A stretch of DNA of 64,000 nt from Craterilacuibacter sinensis (lineage in GTDB: Bacteria; Pseudomonadota; Gammaproteobacteria; Burkholderiales; Chromobacteriaceae), in contig NZ_WSSB01000009.1 in assembly GCF_009831765.1 (NCBI RefSeq), positions 62,001 to 126,000 of the forward strand. Direction: 5' to 3'. Position numbers and translations under genes: made by a program. This document shows, one piece after another, positions 43,692-52,378 of the stretch (positions within the stretch are counted from its first letter, which is position 1; each line of letters begins with the position of its first letter). Under the pieces are notes generated by a model. That model made no database searches. It saw only the letters and a list, made by a program, of their open reading frames with translations, and was not told where the DNA came from.

Positions 43692-44594
43692 ATGGCGCAT
43701 CTGTGGACTGGCGTTTTTCCGGCCGTCACCACCAAATTCCACGCCGACGAATCACTGGATCTCGCGGCGACGGCCAAGCACATCGAATGGCAGCTAGCCT
43801 GCGGCGCGGACGGCATCATCGTCTGCGGCTCGCTGGGCGAGGCGTCAACCCTGGTCGCCGACGAGAAAATTGCGATCCTGAAAGCGGCCAGGGAAGTCGC
43901 CGGCAGCAAGCCGGTCTTGCTGACCGTGGCCGAAGACAGCACCCGCGCGGCCTGCGCGCTGGCGCAAGCGGCCTACGCCGCCGGTGCCGACGGCATCATG
44001 CTGCTGCCGGCAATGCGTTACGTGTCGGATGAGCGCGAAACGCTGAACCACTACCGGCAGGTCGCACAGGCCAGCCCGCTACCGATCATGATTTACAACA
44101 ACCCGGTCGCGTACGGCGTCAATATCACGCCCGCGATGTACCAGGAGATGGCCGCCGAGCCCAAGTTTGTCGCCATCAAGGAGTCCAGCGGTGACATCCG
44201 TACGCTCACCAACGTGATCAACGCCGTAGGCAGCCGTTTCGCCATCTTTAGCGGCGTGGACGATCTGGCACTGGAAAGCCTGATGATGGGTGCCGACGGC
44301 TGGGTGGCAGGTCTGGTCGTGGCCTTTCCCAAGGAGACGGTGGCGATCTACCGCCTGGCCAAAGCGGGCAACTGGGAAGAAGCACGCCATATTTACCGCT
44401 GGTTTGCGCCCTTGCTGCACCTGGATGTCTCAATGAAGCTGGTACAGAACCTGAAGCTATGCGAAGCGATGCTGGGCGTTGGCAGCGAGCATGTGCGCGC
44501 GCCGCGCCTGCCTTTGGCCGGCAGCGAGCGCGAGCGCGTGACTCGCATCATAGAGGACGCGCTTGCCCGCCGCCCGTCCCTGCCTGAACAGTAA
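43692..44594 (+). CDS. lhpC: Pyrroline-4-hydroxy-2-carboxylate deaminase (DapA family)
   Basis: This 300-residue class I aldolase-fold enzyme has the DapA features: GSLGEASTL near 46-54, IMIYNNPVAYGVN with the catalytic Tyr135, and the Schiff-base Lys163 in FVAIKESSGD. In hydroxyproline clusters this family deaminates and dehydrates pyrroline-4-hydroxy-2-carboxylate to 2-oxoglutarate semialdehyde. The start at 43692 is supported by AAGGAG; a longer frame from 43620 would start in the inverted repeat. The final semialdehyde dehydrogenase of the pathway is not in the window. Confidence 0.87.
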   Translation: MAHLWTGVFPAVTTKFHADESLDLAATAKHIEWQLACGADGIIVCGSLGEASTLVADEKIAILKAAREVAGSKPVLLTVAEDSTRAACALAQAAYAAGADGIMLLPAMRYVSDERETLNHYRQVAQASPLPIMIYNNPVAYGVNITPAMYQEMAAEPKFVAIKESSGDIRTLTNVINAVGSRFAIFSGVDDLALESLMMGADGWVAGLVVAFPKETVAIYRLAKAGNWEEARHIYRWFAPLLHLDVSMKLVQNLKLCEAMLGVGSEHVRAPRLPLAGSERERVTRIIEDALARRPSLPEQ

Positions 44595-44617
44595 ACGCCG
44601 CCCACCCCGCCCCATCC

Positions 44618-44646
44618 GCGCCCGCCTCTGTCACCGTGGCGGGCGC
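44618..44646 (+). terminator. Possible terminator after lhpC
   Basis: GCGCCCGCC (44618-44626) pairs perfectly with GGCGGGCGC (44638-44646). There is only a weak T stretch after it, so efficiency is uncertain. It would separate lhpC from the regulator gene. Confidence 0.45.
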
Positions 44647-44730
44647 TTATCGCGCAGAACAACCGCCGCCCGCTCTCAAACCTTCACGCCACCTTGTGCT
44701 ATGGTAGTGCCGCATTTTTGAGAGAAAGCC

Positions 44731-45441
44731 ATGAACCCTGCGACCGACACCCCACCCAGCCTGACCGTTGTTGCCACCGAAGCCATCCGCCAGCGCATCC
44801 TGGCCGGAGAGTGGGCCGATGGCAGCCAACTGCGACAAGAGGCTTTGTCACGCGAACTGGGAATGAGCCGGGTCCCGATTCGCGAGGCCTTGCGCCAGCT
44901 CGAAGCGGAGGGACTGGTCAATATCATTGAAAACAAGGGTGCGGTGGTGGCGCAACTATCGCTGCCGGAAATCGTCGAGCTGTTACGGGTGCGGGTACTG
45001 CTGGAATGCGACGTGCTGCTGGAGGCGATCCCGCGCCAGACCAGCGCCGACATCGCCGAGGCGGAGGCACTGCTGGCCAGATTTGAAGTGGCGCTGCGCG
45101 AGCAGGACATCAGCACTTGGGGCATTCTCAATGCCCAGTTCCATCTGGCGCTGTACCGCGCAGCCGGGCGCAGCCAGACCATGGCCATCATCGAGCAGCT
45201 GCACAACCGTACCGACCGCTACACCCGCATGCAGATCCTGCTCACCGGTTTCAACGAGCGCGCACACCATGAGCACAGCCAGTTGCTGACGTATTGCCGG
45301 CAAAAAGATGCCATCAGCGCGGCCGCCTTCCTGCGCCAGCACATCCTCCACGCCGAAGAGGCGCTGGAAGCCTGGTACCGTAGCCAGGCGCTGACGCAGC
45401 AGGGCAAACGCCGAAAAAAATCGGCTACCAGCACTGACTGA
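44731..45441 (+). CDS. GntR-family (FadR/FCD) transcriptional regulator
   Basis: This 236-residue regulator has an N-terminal winged helix (LSRELGMSRVPIREALRQLE near 44-63, then GLVNIIENKGAVVA) and a C-terminal all-helical FCD ligand domain from about 85, with the metal-type residues in NAQFHLALYRAAGR and HEHSQLL. It is next to the hydroxyproline genes and is probably their repressor or activator. The predicted TTGNATNCAA sites between lhpA and lhpC are its likely targets. A basic tail (KRRKK) ends the protein. Confidence 0.86.
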   Translation: MNPATDTPPSLTVVATEAIRQRILAGEWADGSQLRQEALSRELGMSRVPIREALRQLEAEGLVNIIENKGAVVAQLSLPEIVELLRVRVLLECDVLLEAIPRQTSADIAEAEALLARFEVALREQDISTWGILNAQFHLALYRAAGRSQTMAIIEQLHNRTDRYTRMQILLTGFNERAHHEHSQLLTYCRQKDAISAAAFLRQHILHAEEALEAWYRSQALTQQGKRRKKSATSTD

Positions 45442-45565
45442 CTCCACCGGGTCTTGCAAGGATCAGCGCCTCACCTTCAGGGCAGGCAGCCACACCGGGC
45501 CAGGAGCGTCATGGCTGCTGCGCCAAGATGCGCAGCAGCCATGACGTTGACGCGTTCGGCAGCAT

Positions 45566-45775
45566 TCAGCCCTGTGCCACACCCCAGTCATGGCGACCCA
45601 GCGCGATGTGCGACCTCGGAGCCAGCCGGTCAAGCAAGGCCATCACGTCGGCCAGCAGCGCCAGCAGTTGGTATCGCCATACCGCCGACGAATCGGGAAA
45701 ACCGTGCAGCAGCAACACGACCGGCACATCGCGCGGCCCCTCGTCAAGGCAGGCCAGTTCAAGCGCGTCCATCAT
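45566..45775 (-). pseudogene. Truncated alpha/beta hydrolase (epoxide hydrolase-like)
   Basis: The minus-strand product of 69 residues begins as a normal alpha/beta hydrolase, with VVLLLHGFPDSSAVWRYQLL, then jumps to ADVMALLDRLAP and HIALGRHDWGVAQG before a stop. In intact enzymes about 40 residues lie between the first strand motif and the nucleophile-elbow region, and a cap and C-terminal domain follow. Here the middle appears deleted and the last three-quarters are missing. The start overlaps the P450 stop by ATGA, so it was part of that operon before decay. Confidence 0.72.
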
Positions 45776-47022
45776 GCGTCGCGGAAACGATAGCGTATCG
45801 GCAAGGACTTGTAGCCGCCGGTAAAATTGGACTGGATCGGGCGCGGCGCGCCATCAAGCTCGACCGATTCCAGTTGCGGCAGCAGGCGGGCAAAGAAGGT
45901 GCGGATCTCGGCCAGCGCCACCTGGCGCCCAAGGCAAGCGTGTCCACCCCAGCCGAAGCCGACGTGCCCCTCGCTCTGGCGCTCGATATCGAAACGGTAT
46001 GGCGCATCAAATGCCGCGTCGTCGCGGTTGCCCGAGGGCAGCAACACGCACACCGAATCGCCGGCGCGGATCGTGACGCCGGCCAATGTGTAATCCTCGG
46101 TCGCGGTGCGCATGAAGTGGCGGATAGGCGACACCCAGCGCACGATCTCGTTGGCGCCATTACGCATCAGCGCCGGCTTGTCCTGCACTTTTTTCATCTG
46201 ATCCGGATTCTTGATAAAGGCCAGCATGCCACCGGCGATCGACGCGGCGGTGGTCTCGTGCCCGGCCGTCGACACCAACAGGTAATACGAGATCGCCTCC
46301 AGCGCGCCGATCGCCTCGTCGCCGACCAGGCTGGTGGCAATCACGCTGGCCAGATCATCCTGCGGATTGGCACGGCGCTCGGCCAGCAGTTTGCCGAAAT
46401 AGGCGGCCACTTCCGGCATCACGTCGGCGCCGCCCTGACGCGAGCGTTGCAACTCGGGGTCGGCCGACGACAACAGCTGCTGGGTGATGCGCAGGATAAA
46501 CGGCGCCTCAGTTTCTGGCAGGCCGAGAATGGACAGAATCACCCTGAGCGGCAACTGGCTTGCTATTTCATGCGCAAAGTCGATCTGGCCGCCAGCCTCG
46601 CGCATCACACCGATATAGCGGTCCGCCAGCGCCTCAATACGCAGCTGCAATTTGACCACCCCCGGCCCCATAAACCAGGCGCGGGTCAGTTCGCGGTAGG
46701 TCTGGTGTTCAGCACCATCCATGTCCAGCACGGTACGCACCGTATAACGGCGCCCGCCCAGCGCCTGCTCGGTGGCCTCCTCGACCGCCTTGTCGACCAG
46801 AACCAGCCTAGGTTCGTTGATAAACAGCGCGTTCTGCCCCATCACTTCCTTGATGTCGGCACTACGCGTCACCACCCAGAACGGCCGGTAAGGCTCGCGC
46901 GCGTACCAGCACACCGGAAAATTCTGGCGCAGGGTCTGCATTTCTTGATGCACGCGGCCGTCGTCCAGCCACGCTTCATGGCGGATAGGGTCGAGATGTG
47001 CCGGCATTTCAGGGTATCGCAT
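45772..47022 (-). CDS. Cytochrome P450 (steroid side-chain hydroxylase candidate)
   Basis: This 416-residue soluble bacterial P450 has the I-helix motif AGHETTA (253-259), the K-helix ExxR in NEIVRW (Glu302, Arg305) and the heme loop FGWGGHACLG with ligand Cys363. The C-terminal NFTGGYKSLPIRYRF resembles CYP125/CYP142-type steroid C26/27 hydroxylases. It would begin side-chain degradation of sterols. The start at 47022 has AAGGAG upstream. No ferredoxin gene is adjacent. It shares a predicted operator with the divergent gene at 47171. Confidence 0.85.
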   Translation of the reverse strand: MRYPEMPAHLDPIRHEAWLDDGRVHQEMQTLRQNFPVCWYAREPYRPFWVVTRSADIKEVMGQNALFINEPRLVLVDKAVEEATEQALGGRRYTVRTVLDMDGAEHQTYRELTRAWFMGPGVVKLQLRIEALADRYIGVMREAGGQIDFAHEIASQLPLRVILSILGLPETEAPFILRITQQLLSSADPELQRSRQGGADVMPEVAAYFGKLLAERRANPQDDLASVIATSLVGDEAIGALEAISYYLLVSTAGHETTAASIAGGMLAFIKNPDQMKKVQDKPALMRNGANEIVRWVSPIRHFMRTATEDYTLAGVTIRAGDSVCVLLPSGNRDDAAFDAPYRFDIERQSEGHVGFGWGGHACLGRQVALAEIRTFFARLLPQLESVELDGAPRPIQSNFTGGYKSLPIRYRFRDA

Positions 47023-47088
47023 CGTGCCACTCCTTGCGCTTGGATGATCCAGAATTCGCCCATAATTACCGTTGCCATCTACAAGCAG

Positions 47089-47104
47089 CATCGTCCATGC
47101 AGAC
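47089..47104 (-). promoter_or_regulatory. Predicted steroid-regulon operator (P450 / SWGxRP protein)
   Basis: An exact CATCGTCC-N5-GAC copy lies in the 148-base divergent region between the P450 (67 bp from its start) and the uncharacterised gene (82 bp from its start). Confidence 0.58.
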
Positions 47105-47170
47105 CATGCCGCTGCCTGCGCCTGCGGGTTAGCGTTTCCCTATACAAAAGCTTACGGAAAAGAGCAGACC

Positions 47171-48328
47171 ATGCAGCAAGGCGGCAGTATCGGCCCCCTC
47201 GTCGGCGCCGACGAAGACTTCAACCACCAGATCGTCGAAACCCACGCATCGGTGCTGCACACCGACCCTGGCTGGGCCGAAAAGGTCTGCGGCATGGTTG
47301 GTGCGCGCGATGGCTCGCTGCAGGTCGGTTTCGGCTTCGGGAAATACGTCAACCGCGGCGTCGTCGATGCCTATGCTGGCGTCTCGCGCCAGGCTGAGCA
47401 ATGGAATGTGCGTGCCAGCCGCGCACTGGCCGACGACCTAGAGTCGGTATCGGTCGGGCCGATACATTACGAAATCGTCGAGCCGCTCAGGAAAGTCCGG
47501 GTCACGCTGGAGAAAAACGCCGTACAGCCGATCGCGTTCGAGCTGCTGCTCGAAGGCGCCGTACCGTGCTTTACCGAGGCGCGCGAGGACAGACGCAGCC
47601 GCAGCGGCTACCGCCGCACCGCCGACCAGATCCGCTACCACCAAAGCGGGACCGCCAGCGGCTGGATCGAGGTCGACGGCGTGCACCATGAGGTCACCCC
47701 CGACGCCTGGGTGATGACGCGCGACCACTCGTGGGGAATACGGCCGGGGGTCGGCGCACCGCTGGCCGACACCGAACCCGAGGCCATGGACAGCGAACAG
47801 ATGCAGGTGCTGGCAATCTGGAACCCGCTGCTGCTGCAAAACCCGGACGGCAGCCATTACGCCTTTCACCAGTACCTGCTGCGCTACCGCGCACCCGGCC
47901 TGCGCCACGAGCTGATGCAGGGCCAGTTCGAATACCCGGACGGGCACTGCATCGCCGTTGTCGACAACCAGCCCAGCCTGAGCTTTCATCCGGTCAACCG
48001 GCGCTTTATCGAAGGGCGCTTTGCGCTAGTGCTGGCTGACGGCAGCCGGCGTACCTTGTCGGCACACGCCATTTCGGACACCGGATTTCATCTGGGCGGG
48101 GGGCTGTACCACGGCTTTGACGGCCACTACGTCGGCCAGTGGCGCGGCAAGCTGCAGGTGGAAGGCGAGTATTTTGCCGATTGCCGCAGCGAAGAGAGCG
48201 TGCGCCGCCTGAACAGTTTTCGCGACGCCATGATCGTCGTGCACGACAGCGCCACCGGTGCTCAGGGCTGGGGCAACCTGCAAAGCTGGGTGCAGGGAAA
48301 CTGGAGCGAGGCCGGCACGAATGACTGA
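47171..48328 (+). CDS. Uncharacterised protein with SWGxRP motif, copy 2
   Basis: This 385-residue protein is a distant paralogue of the one at 36011-37090. Shared landmarks are SRAL, VGPIHYEIVEPL, VMTRDHSWGIRP (near residue 195) and a late LADGSRRTLSA segment. It has no signal peptide and a beta-rich pattern. It is about 25 residues longer and begins with MQQGGSIGPLVGADEDFNH, with a PGWAEKV segment not seen in copy 1. Function is unknown. The divergent P450 with a shared operator suggests a role in side-chain metabolism. An AGAGCAGA box precedes the start weakly; the ATG at 47072 would overlap the operator. Confidence 0.74.
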   Translation: MQQGGSIGPLVGADEDFNHQIVETHASVLHTDPGWAEKVCGMVGARDGSLQVGFGFGKYVNRGVVDAYAGVSRQAEQWNVRASRALADDLESVSVGPIHYEIVEPLRKVRVTLEKNAVQPIAFELLLEGAVPCFTEAREDRRSRSGYRRTADQIRYHQSGTASGWIEVDGVHHEVTPDAWVMTRDHSWGIRPGVGAPLADTEPEAMDSEQMQVLAIWNPLLLQNPDGSHYAFHQYLLRYRAPGLRHELMQGQFEYPDGHCIAVVDNQPSLSFHPVNRRFIEGRFALVLADGSRRTLSAHAISDTGFHLGGGLYHGFDGHYVGQWRGKLQVEGEYFADCRSEESVRRLNSFRDAMIVVHDSATGAQGWGNLQSWVQGNWSEAGTND

Positions 48329-48548
48329 GCGGCGACCCCGCACAGCAAGACAGGGAACACTCCAGTAGTATCAACAGGAAGGGGCAGAACGTTCAAGTCA
48401 GTACACCTGCAAAGGGCAGGCAAACATCTGCAACCCAGTACTGCTCGACCTACTTCAAGACCTTGCGTCTGATTGATCTGGATTGAGCAGGGCGGATTGC
48501 AACTTGATTTTCGCGCCTAACCATAGCCGCTGAAATCCGGCAGCAACG

Positions 48549-48590
48549 AAAACGGACAGCACGCTTTGACGCGTACTGTCCGTTTTTTTA
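48549..48590. terminator. Bidirectional terminator
   Basis: AACGGACAG (48551-48559) pairs with CTGTCCGTT (48576-48584), with an inner ACGC/GCGT pairing and T runs on both strands. It lies between the convergent SWGxRP gene and the LuxR gene. The rest of 48329-48548 shows no gene. Confidence 0.8.
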
Positions 48591-48597
48591 TGTTGAA

Positions 48598-49809
48598 TCA
48601 ACCCAGCGTATGCTGCCCCAGCGCACTGACACTATTGAGCATGATGCGCACCAGTTCAGTCTGGCGGCGCACGCCAGTCTTGGAAAAGATCGAGCGCAGG
48701 TGCGCACGCGCGGTGTTGTGGCGGATGCCCAACTCTTCCGCCGCCTCTTCCAGCGACAGACCATTGGCCAGATGCACCGCCAGCGTGGACTCGGCCGGCG
48801 TCAGGCCGAATAATTGCTGGGTGACCTTTAACGGGACCTCGCTCTTTTTCTCTGCATCTCGTACATAAACCATCACCGCCGGGCGCTGCTTTCCACCTAT
48901 CCATTCATTGCTGGGCACCGCCTTGACCACCACCCCGAGATTGACGCGTCCTGACGGGCGCGACAGCGACATGGCTTCGACCATGGCCGGCGTACCACCT
49001 GCGGCTATCGGCTTTTGCTGGCGCGCCAGGTTCTGGGTAATCATGTTTTGCAGTTCGCGGCTCTCGGTCGAATAGGATGCGACCAGCTTGCCCTGATAGA
49101 CTTTGAGTCCGTCTCCTTCTGCCAGCAGTTCGCTGGCAATCTGGTTGCTTTGCAGAACCTGGCCTTTTTCATCGAGGATGATGGTCGCCACCATCATGCG
49201 CGACACCGCCTCGGTGTAGAGCATCCCCACAGACTCAGTTGCCAGCATACGGGTCTGGATATTCAGCGTGCGTTTGATATGCGGCAGCAAACGGGTCAGT
49301 TCGGCCTTGTCAGCTGCGCTAAAGGGCGCACCACTTTCCGGGCGCGTCACGCGAATTTTGAACTCGCCATTATCCAGCGTACGGATGTCGGCACCCATGA
49401 CATGAAACACGCCATATGGCTCACAGAAATGGTGATAGAACAAGGACTGCCGCCACTCATTCTCGCGCATCAAGTCGTCTATGGCATACACCTTGTCCGA
49501 TACCAGATCGACAAACGGGCTGGGGTAGCTGTATTGCGAACGCAAACCGGAATGTGCCTCGAAGACCTGGCCGGCGGTAATCATGGAGCCGGCCTGATCC
49601 GAGGTATCCGGGCGAATGATCAGCGTCACGAAGTTGGCATCCAGCTGGTCACGCAATAAAGCAACGGCCTTGGACCAGGTGGTGTTGTCGTAAGCTGTTT
49701 CATAGAGCGCACCCAGCAGCTGGCTGAAGCTATCCAGCGCATTAGACTGCCCGCTGCTGGCTAAATCGGCGTCCGGTGCTGGCGATAAGACTGACGAAGG
49801 TGGCTGCAT
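48598..49809 (-). CDS. LuxR-family regulator, TeiR-like
   Basis: This 403-residue protein has a C-terminal LuxR-type helix-turn-helix (about 335-395: LTPAESTLAVHLANGLSLEE, AEELGIRHNTARAHL, IFSKTGVRRQTELVRIML) and a long N-terminal region of about 300 residues without a receiver domain. Size and layout match TeiR, the testosterone-inducible activator of Comamonas testosteroni, so it is the best candidate for the regulator of this island. Its own upstream region lacks the CATCGTCC motif. A broken copy of its HTH is at 7007-7150. The ligand cannot be read from the sequence. Confidence 0.8.
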   Translation of the reverse strand: MQPPSSVLSPAPDADLASSGQSNALDSFSQLLGALYETAYDNTTWSKAVALLRDQLDANFVTLIIRPDTSDQAGSMITAGQVFEAHSGLRSQYSYPSPFVDLVSDKVYAIDDLMRENEWRQSLFYHHFCEPYGVFHVMGADIRTLDNGEFKIRVTRPESGAPFSAADKAELTRLLPHIKRTLNIQTRMLATESVGMLYTEAVSRMMVATIILDEKGQVLQSNQIASELLAEGDGLKVYQGKLVASYSTESRELQNMITQNLARQQKPIAAGGTPAMVEAMSLSRPSGRVNLGVVVKAVPSNEWIGGKQRPAVMVYVRDAEKKSEVPLKVTQQLFGLTPAESTLAVHLANGLSLEEAAEELGIRHNTARAHLRSIFSKTGVRRQTELVRIMLNSVSALGQHTLG

Positions 49810-49963
49810 GGTGTGCCCTGTGGTGGTGTGATCTCGATACAGTTGTGCTGGATCTTGCTGAGCAGCAATTTACATTCCGTATGCTTAACCTGTAAATCAT
49901 GCGCCGCAGCAAACTGAAGCGCGCACCGCTGAAAACCCGCAGTGCGCGCTTGCCCCATTGTGG

Positions 49964-52375
49964 TCACACCGTCTGATGTTTTTGCACCCCGTCGGCAATA
50001 GCAGCCGGTACTGTCTTGCGTTGCCATCGCGCCAGATTCAGCCAGTAGGCCAGCGCCGGCGCCAGCGTAATGGCACCAAACACGTTCACGAAGAACATGA
50101 AGGCCAGCAGAATGCCCATATCGGCCTGGAACTTGAGCGAGGAGAAGGCCCAGGTACCGACGCTCAGCGCCATGGTGAAGGCGGTAAACACCGCCGCCGT
50201 ACCGCGCTGGCGCAAGGCCTCGTACACCGCCTCGCGCAAGTCCAGCCCGCGCTCCTGCATCTCGGTTTCGATGCGCTCGAACAGATAAATGCCGTAATCA
50301 ACCCCGACCCCGACCCCAAGCGCGATCACCGGCAGCGTCGACACCTTGAGGCCAATGCCCAGCTGCGCCATCAAGGCATTGCACAGGATGGACACCAGCG
50401 CCAAAGGCACGATGATGCACAGCACAGCACGCCAGGAGCGGAAGGTCAGCAGGCACAGCAATGAAATCGCACCGAAGATGGCCAGCAGCATGGTCACTTC
50501 GGCATGCTCGACCGCTTCATTGGTGGCTGCCGCCACGCCGGCACTGCCGCCGGCCAGGCGGAACTTCACCCCCGGGGTCTGATTGTCGGCGATAAAGCGC
50601 TTGGCTTCGCTTAGCGCATTGGCCAGCGTCGCCCCCTTATGGTCCTTGAGATAGACCAGCACCTGTTGTGCACCACAATCCTCAACTGTCAGGCCTGTCT
50701 CCGGCCCCATGGCGCGCGCACCCTGGCGCAGCGCTTCCGGGGTTTGCGGAATGCCCGCCCAGCGCGGGTTGCCTTCGTTCTGCCCGGCGATGGTGAACTT
50801 GACCAGCGTCGGCACTGCCACCACCGACTGCACACCCGCAACGCCCTGCATCTGCAGACTGAAACGGTCGACCGCATTCATCAGCGGATATTTGAGGCAG
50901 CTACCCTCGGGGTTATCGGTCCTGGATTCGACAATCACCGACAGGACATCCATCCCTATGGCGTAAGAACCGACGATCTGGCTATGGTCGCGGTTATAGC
51001 GCGAATCGGCACGCAGTTCGGCCACGCCGGAACCGGTATCACCAACTTCGAGCTTGCGTGACTCCATCGTCCCCCAGCCCAATAGCAGCATCGCCACCGC
51101 AATGCTGAACAAGCCCGGCCATGCAGTGGCATAGCCCGACAAACGCCACCATAGCGCCTGGCGCCCGTCTCTGACACCGGCGGCAGCGCGCAAGGCCGTG
51201 GGCTCGAGTTTCAGGAGCGACAACACCAGCGGCAGCAGCAGCTTGTTGGTCACGATCATCAGCGTGACCCCCAGGCATGCGGTCGCGCCCAGTTCACGCA
51301 CAATCTGGATGTCGATCAGCATGATGACCATAAAGCCCAGCGCATTGGTCAACAGCGCGACCGAGCCGGGCACGAACAGCTTGCGAAACGCCGCCTTGGC
51401 CGCCTCGCGCGAGTCCTTGCCTGCCGCCACTTCCTGCTTCCAGGCGTTGGTCATCTGCACCGCATGCGACACACCGATAGAGAAAATCAGGAACGGCACC
51501 AGAATCGACATCGGGTCGATCCCCAGGCCGAACACTGGCAGCAAGCCCACCAGCCATACCACCGGCAGCAAGGCCACCAGCAGCGCCACCACCGTCAGCT
51601 TGAGCGAACGGCTATAAGCCAGCAGCAGCACGGCGGTAATGGCGAAGGCAATACCGAAGAAGGCAAACACCTGCCCCAGCGCTTCCTGCACATCCCCCAC
51701 CACCTTGGCAAAGCCGATGATGTTGATTTCTATCTTGTCGTTGCCGTATTTGCTGCGGATCTGCTCGAGCTTGCCGGCAATATCGGCGTAATCAACCTTG
51801 GCACCGGTTTCCGGGTTGATGTCCTGCAGATCGGCCACGATCATCGACCCTTTCTGATCGGTGGCGATCAGGCGGCCGATTTCCCCCGAACGTGCCACAT
51901 TGCGCCGTACCACATCCAGCTCTTCTGGCTGGGAAGTAAAGCGCGCCGGCACCACCACATCGCTGAGAAAGCCCTCTTCGGTCACTTCGGTGTAACGCAC
52001 GGTCGGACTATACAGCGACTTCACCCGCGCCCTATCCACACCGGGAATAAAGAAGATCTCGTCGTTGATATTCTTCAGCGCGTCCATATACGGCTTGCTG
52101 TAGATATCCGAGCCATCCTTGGTGCGCACATTGATCAGGATGCGGTTGGCGCCGGAAAACACCTTGCTGTAGTCGCTCAGCGTCTGCATATACGGATGCG
52201 ACAACGGGATCAGCTTGTTGAAGCCCGGATCCAGCCGCGCCTGCGAAGCACCCCAGCCCAGTGCCAGCGTGATCGCGGCAAACAGCAGCAGCAAGGTATT
52301 ACGGTGGCGGAACAGCAGTTCGGCGCAGGCATCCACCATGCGGCGCAGACGGTTATTCTTGCTTTCATGGCTCAT
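49964..52375 (-). CDS. RND-superfamily (MMPL-type) permease
   Basis: This 803-residue inner-membrane protein has the two-fold RND layout. There is a first TM near residues 28-46 (TLLLLFAAITLALGWG), a large periplasmic domain (about 50-220), then a cluster of hydrophobic helices beginning FAFFGIAFAITAVLLLAYSR. A second copy starts at LFSIAVAMLLLGWGTME, with a C-terminal helix cluster including FRSWRAVLCIIVPLALVSIL. It resembles the MmpL/HpnN-type lipid transporters rather than AcrB. It is 3 bases downstream of the YCF48-like gene and such pairs accompany DUF1302/DUF1329 proteins in steroid-using bacteria. Transport of steroids or lipids is inferred. Confidence 0.85.
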   Translation of the reverse strand: MSHESKNNRLRRMVDACAELLFRHRNTLLLLFAAITLALGWGASQARLDPGFNKLIPLSHPYMQTLSDYSKVFSGANRILINVRTKDGSDIYSKPYMDALKNINDEIFFIPGVDRARVKSLYSPTVRYTEVTEEGFLSDVVVPARFTSQPEELDVVRRNVARSGEIGRLIATDQKGSMIVADLQDINPETGAKVDYADIAGKLEQIRSKYGNDKIEINIIGFAKVVGDVQEALGQVFAFFGIAFAITAVLLLAYSRSLKLTVVALLVALLPVVWLVGLLPVFGLGIDPMSILVPFLIFSIGVSHAVQMTNAWKQEVAAGKDSREAAKAAFRKLFVPGSVALLTNALGFMVIMLIDIQIVRELGATACLGVTLMIVTNKLLLPLVLSLLKLEPTALRAAAGVRDGRQALWWRLSGYATAWPGLFSIAVAMLLLGWGTMESRKLEVGDTGSGVAELRADSRYNRDHSQIVGSYAIGMDVLSVIVESRTDNPEGSCLKYPLMNAVDRFSLQMQGVAGVQSVVAVPTLVKFTIAGQNEGNPRWAGIPQTPEALRQGARAMGPETGLTVEDCGAQQVLVYLKDHKGATLANALSEAKRFIADNQTPGVKFRLAGGSAGVAAATNEAVEHAEVTMLLAIFGAISLLCLLTFRSWRAVLCIIVPLALVSILCNALMAQLGIGLKVSTLPVIALGVGVGVDYGIYLFERIETEMQERGLDLREAVYEALRQRGTAAVFTAFTMALSVGTWAFSSLKFQADMGILLAFMFFVNVFGAITLAPALAYWLNLARWQRKTVPAAIADGVQKHQTV

Positions 52376-52378
52376 GGC

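Noticed and set aside
45454-47397. 647-codon plus-strand frame across the P450
   Set aside because: It is antisense to an intact P450 with correct heme and I-helix motifs, and runs through the divergent promoter.
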